From Mortierella alpina (taxonomy: Eukaryota; Mortierellomycota; Mortierellomycetes; Mortierellales; Mortierellaceae): DNA of 64,000 nucleotides. The stretch spans positions 992,001 through 1,056,000 of the forward strand of contig JANATF010000006.1 of NCBI GenBank assembly GCA_029449245.1. The letters are read 5' to 3'. The translations under genes were made by a program, and so were the position numbers. Positions within the stretch are counted from its first letter, which is position 1; every line of letters begins with the position of its first letter. Of this stretch, positions 57,360 to 64,000 are shown in pieces. Below the pieces are notes generated by a model that was not told the origin of the DNA, searched no databases, and saw only the letters and a list, made by a program, of their open reading frames with translations.

Positions 57360-58287
57360 AGGGGTATTAATAATCCATCCTGCACATTCTGGGTCAACTT
57401 TGAAATCATTAAAACCAACGCTCAGAAGAACATCAATCGCGCACTCTTGAGTGGCAAGGAGCACCTACTTGTACAGAGTCATATCGCTGATATTCAAGAG
57501 AAGGATAAGGTAGACCATCGAAAGTAGTGTACCTCGCTCGCAGAGAACTTCTATCTTTCCTGTTAATTAACATTTGTGTATTTCAAGCCCGAACAAGCCG
57601 AATGCTCCAACACACACAGCACAGGTAACAACATGACCTGCAGGCGCCAGTAACTTCTTGTGAGTGCCTACTACGTTCATCACTCCATTCGCGTCATGCT
57701 AATTTCAGCCCGACATTGTTATAGAACCGTCCACATCGTCGCCGCCGAATCTCTTAAAGCGCAAGAGGAGTGCATATGTAACTGAGGAACCCTGGCGAAC
57801 TCTAACGCTCTGCTTGATGAATACGGTAAGAAATAAGTTGTCTCCGAGAGACGCCGACATTGCCAACGGTTCCTAATTGAGTCTTTAAAATATTCAGGTG
57901 AACGGAAGAAAAGCGATCTCCTATCCCAGGCAACTACCAGGAATGGTCCTGTTGCATTCGCTGTTGTTCGAACACGCCCTTAAATCATTAAAGGAGTATG
58001 AAGGCCAGGAGGACAAAGACAAAGACCTGATACTGGTGAAGGACGCACAGTAAGGCATCATGACTTTCAGTTGTGGCATTGAGACTGTACCCTCCTGAAC
58101 CGAACCACCAATGCTTATAAATCATTCTTCGCCCACACGATAGGGTCGCGATGTCATGTACTTTGAACACAATGTCTGATAGAGCCTGCCGGCACTTCGA
58201 AGAGTCCAAGCAAGAGGAGCTCGTGCGGACCGCCAAGTCATTGAGCACCAAGAACATGGGATCACTGTCACGGGACAATCAGAAAAT

Positions 58288-58441
58288 ATCACTTAAATAG
58301 AAACTTCATGGCATGTTGGCTCATTACCAGATCTTGCTTTATAAAAGCTATCATATCCATCCAAAATCCACATCGATCAAGGTCCTTCGCCATCCAGAAG
58401 CTACTCCTCTCACCCCACAACCCCTTGTGTTTCCTTGACAC
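58288..58441 (+). repeat. 150-bp direct repeat, unit 1
   Basis: Similar to 58891-59041 (unit 2): both start ATCACTTAAATAG and share GCATGTTGGCTCATTACCAG, CACATCGATCAAGGTCCTTC and AACCCCTTGTGTTTCC. Unit 1 is part of the pseudogene coding frame. Unit 2 lies where an intron would be. Confidence 0.85.
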
Positions 58442-58890
58442 CACGAGTGCCTGGCTATCCTCAAGAGATACGCCCCGCTATTGGCCAAGGATGGCGTCAA
58501 GAAACTCATGGATTAACTAATCCTTGACCAAATCTCTATCATCATCCAGCACCAGGACCTAGAGCCGCTGCCACCAAGTGCAGTGCTTGAGGATAAAGTC
58601 TTGCAAATCCTGACGATAATGTAAGGATTGAGATTTTGACTGAACACTCGTGTAGGTTTGTCACCTGTATAAAACTGCGACGTTGATTTTTTTTTTCTTC
58701 ATTTCGTGTTAGATGCCAGTTAGTCCTTCGACCTCCTTTCGGAGAGATTCCAACTTCAGAAAGCGGCTGTCTGCAGCTTTGGGTATCTATACAGTATCTG
58801 TGATTGTAGACAAGTGACCATGCACACGTAAGTGATGACGATTATGAGGTGTGAGCTGGTTGGCTTGTTAAAGACGATAATGCTACTGTG

Positions 58891-59041
58891 CATCACTTAA
58901 ATAGCAACTTATAGCATGTTGGCTCATTACCAGATATCGCCTTTATAAAGCTATCATAGTCCATCCAAGTTCACATCGATCAAGGTCCTTCGCCAGTCAG
59001 AGGTTACTCCTCACCCTATAACCCCTTGTGTTTCCCTGACA
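58891..59041 (+). repeat. 150-bp direct repeat, unit 2
   Basis: A diverged copy of 58288-58441, with several substitutions and small indels. It keeps the same in-frame TAG as unit 1. Confidence 0.85.
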
Positions 59042-59775
59042 CTTACAACGAAAAAGGCTTTTATGTAGCATCTAGTGGAGAGAAAGTCCTGGAGGCATCT
59101 AAGGTGATGCGCCAGCGTCAGACCACTTAGTCTGATGGTGTGAGCGAGAGTGGTAGGAAGGCAGACCTGTTGTTTATGTATAAAGGGTTGAGATCTCCAA
59201 TATGGAGTTCAAGAAACTCAACACCGCCGAGCGGGATCTCGTGATCCAGACAAGATAAAACATCAGCTTGTGGGCTATGAGATAGTGATATATGTCCAGG
59301 GGCTCGATTTCACGCTCAAAGACAGGTGGCCGTCGAGACCTCAAACTCATAGGCACTAAAAAACATAAGATACGATACCATATCGGCAGACCTAGCGCAT
59401 AACAAGAGGTCGTCATATCTCTCTAGGTGGATGCGAGTGTCCTCCTTCAACTGGGCTGGGGTATATCATTTGCTGGAAAGGGAGGGAAGGACTAAGTTTG
59501 TTGCTGAGTAACTTCGGCTTGGATGAGCAGACGATTTCGTTATCGGTGGACAAGTAGTTTAGCGATGGTGGAGGTGTCAGGAAGTAGAGGTGGTGGACGG
59601 CGAAAGAGAGAATTATGGAAGGGAAGCAACGTCAATACACCTCAACATTTCCTGCGCAGCGCCCGGTCAGCTAACTAGGACTACGATGGCGGGTGAAATC
59701 CTTATTATGGTCTCTTTATTTTTCATGAAGGAGTGTGTCTGACGTCCTCCTAATTGCTCTAACTCGAACAGTACC

Positions 59776-60742
59776 CTACGCAGAGCAAATAGTTCTGATC
59801 TGGCTGACCTCCTTGGCCAAGATATCTGCACATGCCTTTGCGCTGATTCCAGCTGCGCCCTTGAATCGCAAGCTCACATCGTGGCTGATATCGAGATCGC
59901 CCGTCACGTTGATCTTGATCAACCACAGGTCGATCGAAAACTTTCGGACCTCAATATCGATCGCGGCTCTGATCTTTGCCTCGAGCTTGGCATCAACCTG
60001 CTTCGAGACCTTAGCCGTAGCCTTGGCCGTGAACTTGACCGCATCCTTGACAATGTTCTTGGATTGAAGCTTGATACAGGCAGCATCGTGATTAAGGCAG
60101 CGCTTGTTGATGATGGCAGCGAGGTTGGTACGGAGATCGGCCTGGAAATGCGTCTTGAGCTCGAAATCGATCTCGTTCTTAACAGCGGTTTTGATGGAGG
60201 ACCGAAGGACCGAAGACAACTTGGTACCGAGTCCGAAATTGAACTTGATGAGGCCGCTATTTTTTTTCGGTTCGCAAGTGATTTTTTTTTTTTTTTTTCA
60301 TATTCAGTTAGCTCAGCACGGGGCAAGACCACGCGTGGGGTTGGGCGCGCAAAAAATATAAATTGTCCCACTGTCCCTCCTTGTAATCCATAGGAAAAGT
60401 CGTTGCTAGACAAACAAACATTAAACAAGAGAGCCTCACTTTGTCGCGAAAGGAGTATGTTGCGTCTTACCTGATCTCAACCCTGAGTTTGGCATCAATC
60501 TCGGTTGTAAGGCTGGCATCAGCGCAGACGTCTGCATAGGTCTTGAGCACTATTTCAGCGTGGTCTTTGACCAACAGATTCAAAGTGGCGTCAAATGCGG
60601 CACCAGCAACAGGGCCAATTGCCGGACGGGTTTCGAGCTCGGTTCCAGCGGCAAGAATCTCGGGTCTATATTCGGCAGAAACTGCGTTGCAGAGCAACGC
60701 AATCATCGCCAGAAGAAAGAAGAGGAGGGTAGCGGACTTCAT
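59776..60742 (-). CDS. Secreted helical protein, paralogue A
   Basis: Two exons on the minus strand: 60471-60742 and 59776-60256, 250 aa (phase 2 junction giving S-GLIKFNFG). The signal peptide is MKSATLLFFLLAMIALLCNAVSA. The mature chain is Ala/Lys/Asp-rich amphipathic helix with few cysteines (RCLNHDAAC). Its segments KDHAEIVLKTYADV and FSIDLWLIKINVTGDLDI recur in the gene at 62.2-63.0 kb. The intron (214 nt) carries a T18 run. I recognise no known family. It is secreted by inference from the signal. Confidence 0.75.
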
Positions 60743-62205
60743 GATGTGAGGTGGTAGTTACTATGATGGTAAGGAAAAGGAGGAGGGGAGGGTGACAAGG
60801 AGCGGGCCTGGGTGAATGGATGAAACGGAGGAGGAGAGGGTAAGGGATGTCTCTGTAGAAGAGTGTATGGGGGCCGGTGGGAGGGTGCTTGAGGTTGGTC
60901 CTAAGGATGGAGAAAAACGAAAAAGATGAGAGAACAGAATGAAGGTTAAATATGAAATCGTACCCTGCGCGCTGGCCATGGCATGATATTTCGACAACCA
61001 AGAGACTGTCTACATGGCGCAATCTAGGAAGGGCTACGCCTGCATCATGCATCATGTGTGAATAAAGTGGAGACTGTACTCGCACCCTCATCTCAAGCAC
61101 GGGACAGCGGATATCAGGTTGATGTGGAGAGCACAACCACCAAGTCGTTTTTCCTGGCTCATGCAAATGAACCTTAAAAGTCTCGCGACCCCTTGCCTCC
61201 ATGAGAGCATTCCTGGCTCGTATCTGGGTGGTCTGGAATGCCAGTTGTTTACAATGTAGTCTTTTCATCGTACTGTGGCAGCAACTTGAAGCGCTTTGGT
61301 CGGCCGCACTCTCTACACATCCTATCCAGGCTTCCTCAGCTACAAGAGTTCTAATAGACTACCAACATGGCGACAAGCTATTCTGGCACTCTGACGGCTT
61401 CAAAATCCATTCCGATAAGGACTATTGAGCTCGTGCGATGCTGAATACAACGGCGATTTGGTTACACGAAGAGCCTCCGCTTTAACGGTGGGATGAATGG
61501 AACACGCGCAACTGAGCAACGATAAAACACAAAACACAAAAAGAGCTGGCGTGTGTGGGCAGCGATCTTCGTTATCCTTCAGACACTGAAGATTTTGGTA
61601 CCGAAAGGAACATCTCAAATTTTCACTCCAGAGAGTGCCCTTATCCTTGTCACTGCGCGGCCTTTTGAAGGTTGCAACGGTTCCTTTTGCGATGTTTCAG
61701 GCGCGGCAATGGCCACCTACGCGTGAAAGCAAATAGACGAAGCAAGCTCCTCCTTTCTCACACCTTGCTCCAACACAAAGCATGGGTTCCGCATGGACAA
61801 TAGTCAGGATAAGGCAGTGGTGTTGTTGACACTCTTCGTAAACATTAGAAGAAGCCCGCAAACAGCCCGAGACATCGGCTGGAAGATGAAGGTATGGCTA
61901 CTTCTTCTGCCCATCAGTGTGACAGTGTAAAGGATTCACGTCAACGTTTTGAAGCAAATGCATTCAAAGTTCACAAGAACCCAGGAAACGATCGATATTC
62001 AAGCGGCTCCTATGAAACTCCATGTCGCCTTGGTCTCAGGCTCTGGTGCCCTTGACCGCAACATCAGCCTACTTTCTGCTGTATCCATAACCACTATTAC
62101 TTGCAGCGAGCATGATGACACAAGACGAAGCGTCCCTTTAAAAATTAAAAATCCCTGGAGGGAAAAGGTTTATGATGGTTGTGGATGAGAGGTTCACGTA
62201 AGACT
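60743..62205. other. Intergenic between the two paralogues
   Basis: No gene is supported. The ~200 nt next to 60742 are G/A-rich on the + strand (pyrimidine-rich leader for the minus gene). Confidence 0.4.
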
Positions 62206-63025
62206 CTAGGCATTGAACTGGTTCTTCTGGATAGCCTGGATCTCTCTGTTCCTGATGAGCCTGCACTGCGACTTCACCTGGTTGGGAGCCGCGTGAAGGA
62301 GGTCAGAGATATCTTGCTCAACCAGACTAACGTCTCCCTTCACCTGGAACTTGATAACCCAAAGGTTCAACGAAAACAGCTTGCTACCGTAGGCCTTGAT
62401 CGCATCATTGATGTCGTCGTTCACATTGTGCAGGACCTTGGTCGACACCTCATTCACAGAGTGGACCGCGAAGCCAATGGCATTATTGACAATTTTAGAG
62501 GCCTCTTTAACGACACATTTGTCATCACGGTTCTTGCAGGACCTGATCACCACCTGGGTGTACCCGTGCTCACGTCCAGACAAGTAGTTGGCCTCGAGCT
62601 CACTGTCGACCCTCTGCTTGATCTTGTCTTGAACCGCAGAACCGAGCTCGGCAGACTGCTTGGTGCTGAGAGTGTGCCTCGAGGTCCAGAGTCCACTAAC
62701 AAGACGTATTAGGAATTTTTGGGAGAATTGCGGTAAGTAAGAAATTACTGTGTCCTTTGTCCTACTACGTTGATAAGTGGCCGCTATCTTACAAGTAGGT
62801 GACGTGAAGCTCTCTTGCGATCTCGTGCTTCACGACGGCATTGGTAGCGACGTCGGCATAGACCTTAGTAGCAATGTCGGTGTGGTCCTTGGTAAACATT
62901 GCCACGGTGGAGTTGGAGCGAGCACCGGGCCTGAGGCAGGCAGTGTTCGCGGCCTGAGCAGTGGTGCCGGTCCAAAGCACAGCGATCAACGCCATGGAGG
63001 AGATGAGAGGGGTGGTGAACTTCAT
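62206..63025 (-). CDS. Secreted helical protein, paralogue B
   Basis: Two exons on the minus strand: 62793-63025 and 62206-62695 (240 aa, same phase-2 intron position as paralogue A). The signal peptide is MKFTTPLISSMALIAVLWTGTTAQA. KDHTDIATKVYADV, SCKNRDDKCVVKEASKIVNNAI and FSLNLWVIKFQVKGDVSL align with A. A TATA box lies ~125 nt upstream. Conserved exon structure and tandem orientation indicate duplication followed by strong divergence. Function is unknown. The fold looks like an all-helical, possibly apolipophorin- or perilipin-like amphipathic protein (inference). Confidence 0.75.
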
Positions 63026-63147
63026 GTTGGGGAGGGAAAGGGCTTGGGGTCGGGTGGGGAAGGTTGGGGGGGAGGTGGGTGGTTACGGTTGTCCTAGTGG
63101 AGGTGGAGAGGTGTGATCTGAGGGATAATGGAAACTGGAGGGGATGG

Positions 63148-63157
63148 TTTTTATAGG
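63148..63157 (-). promoter_or_regulatory. TATA box of paralogue B
   Basis: It reads CCTATAAAAA on the minus strand, ~125 nt upstream of the ATG at 63025. Confidence 0.5.
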
Positions 63158-63873
63158 AAAGGCCTTTGGGTGACGCTATGAAGCAAACATATCGATAAAC
63201 CCTTCGGTAGCGCCATGAGGTCTACACTGTAGGTCCAAAAAAAGGATGGGTCCTGAACAGACATGGCTGCTGAAGAGCGTCCAGCACCGAGACAATGTAG
63301 GTACTTGGATGTTTCTCAGCGCGTACTGCAGAGCCCTCTCAAGAAGCATAACCTATCCATGAAGAGCACCACCTATCGCTGTAACGCAGCTACGGCATGG
63401 CATGTACTCAAAAGTACCACGGGTGTTGGATGGTAATCAGTCTTCTAGCTCGACCTTTTGTCTCTGGCTCTCAAGAAGACGAGGGTGTTCTCTACATGTA
63501 CTGATTTGGCTCTAGCATTATCTGTTAATCCAGCAAAACATCTTGAATATCCTCCCAATGCATGATTAGCACTTAAAAGCAACCTGCAGCAGTTTAGAGT
63601 ACCAGTGCAGGCAATGTAACGACAAGATAACAGGGCTGCTCAGCACCAATGCTGGCTGTCGAGTTCTTATCACACTCGTGTTTGTTGCTATAGGCTGCAG
63701 CTGGTCAGAAAAAAAACCGCCTAGATCGCTTCCAACATTCCACAGGCACCGCAGGAAACAAGATGCTGTTGATGATGGGAATATTTATGAATACAAGTTA
63801 TGAAGTGGTGGGTTTCTAGTATATATACATGTATGTACGTTTGGGTGCGTTGCTGTTCTATTTACAACACCTT
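63158..63873. other. Intergenic, no gene seen
   Basis: AT-rich, with TATATACATGTATGTAC near 63820, probably the 3' flank of the following minus-strand gene. Confidence 0.35.
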
Positions 63874-64000
63874 TTAAAAATGGCAAGAGTTGGGCACAGC
63901 CTCCTCATCTTCAGGCTTCCCAATTTCGCTGTACCAGAGACGGGGGTCAGTCTCTCCCAAGCAAGCGGCGACAGGCATCACATCATGCCCCAGGCTCTGG
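63874..64000 (-). CDS. 3' end of an unidentified gene
   Basis: On the minus strand the frame is open from the window edge to TAA (63874-63876): 42 residues including GHDVMPVAACLGETDPRLWY and an acidic end EDEEAVPNSCHF. Codon use is like that of the good genes. Too little is visible to name a family. Confidence 0.6.
   Translation of the reverse strand, partial: QSLGHDVMPVAACLGETDPRLWYSEIGKPEDEEAVPNSCHF

Larger units (their letters stand above)
57360..59420 (+). pseudogene. Decayed multi-exon gene with PD-(D/E)XK-like C-terminal part
   Basis: A coherent protein can be followed across GT-AG introns: FWVNFEIIKTNAQKNINRALL (57387 on), exon 57709-57825 (DIVIEPSTSSPPNLLKRKRSAYVTEEPWRTLT), exon 57898-58049 and exon 58144-58620. 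The last is interrupted in the same frame by TAG 58298, TGA 58436 and TAA 58514. A further exon starts at 58713 (CQLVLRPPFGEIPTSESGCLQLW). Beyond an inserted duplication, 59075-59260 reads GEKVLEASKVMRQRQ, a stop, SESGRKADLLFMYKG, a 1-nt shift, then EISNMEFKKLNTAERDLVI. The D..(x)..EFK arrangement fits a PD-(D/E)XK nuclease core. Multiple stops and shifts make it non-functional. It is possibly related to the fragment at 5.1-5.4 kb. Confidence 0.55.

Overview
The window is nuclear DNA of a filamentous fungus, most likely an early-diverging one (Mortierellomycota/Mucoromycota). The evidence is many GT-AG spliced genes with introns of roughly 60-200 nt, pyrimidine-rich promoters, short intergenic gaps, a CotH-family secreted protein, a fungal TMEM16 scramblase, an alpha-arrestin, peroxisomal urate oxidase, and remnants of Crypton-like and PD-(D/E)XK-like elements. 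The lineage call is inference from gene content. I found no tRNA, rRNA or CRISPR.

Left part (1-20 kb): the 3' end of an F-box/LRR gene; RRP8 (nucleolar 25S rRNA methyltransferase, 3 exons); a gene-poor stretch with a tiny possible Lsm-like ORF and a nuclease-family remnant; a small secreted protein; a 10-exon anoctamin; a small disordered H/Q/S-rich protein behind a duplicated promoter module; a secreted beta-trefoil lectin-like protein; a very long (TC)n tract; a Crypton/Ndc10-like tyrosine recombinase gene split by one frameshift; and a decayed SWIM-type transposase tail.

Middle (20-35 kb): an eIF5A-like paralogue with no hypusine loop, divergent from a CotH-family gene; a 1078-aa protein joining a helical MLKL/HeLo-like N-terminus, a CHORD-like zinc region and a C-terminal coiled coil; mitochondrial ribosomal protein mL43; a SAP-domain plus TKL kinase whose catalytic lysine appears moved to the glycine loop as in WNK kinases; a multi-pass membrane protein with an 8-nt micro-exon; and a C2H2 transcription factor.

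Right part (35-64 kb): a small Pro/Ser-rich protein; a 3.9-kb gene desert with decayed repeats; urate oxidase; COQ11-like dehydrogenase divergent from MAF1 (Pol III repressor); a 1661-aa alpha-arrestin; a tiny Pro-rich gene divergent from CAP2 (actin capping beta, with an ATG-only first exon); another tiny low-complexity gene; a heavily decayed PD-(D/E)XK-type gene with an internal 150-bp duplication; a pair of paralogous secreted alpha-helical proteins of unknown family; and the 3' end of an unidentified gene.

Neighbours do not form pathways. Housekeeping genes (RRP8, mL43, COQ11, MAF1, CAP2) are interleaved with secreted or orphan genes and transposon debris. Gene models are hand-spliced from GT/AG sites with reading-frame checks and have not been verified with transcripts.
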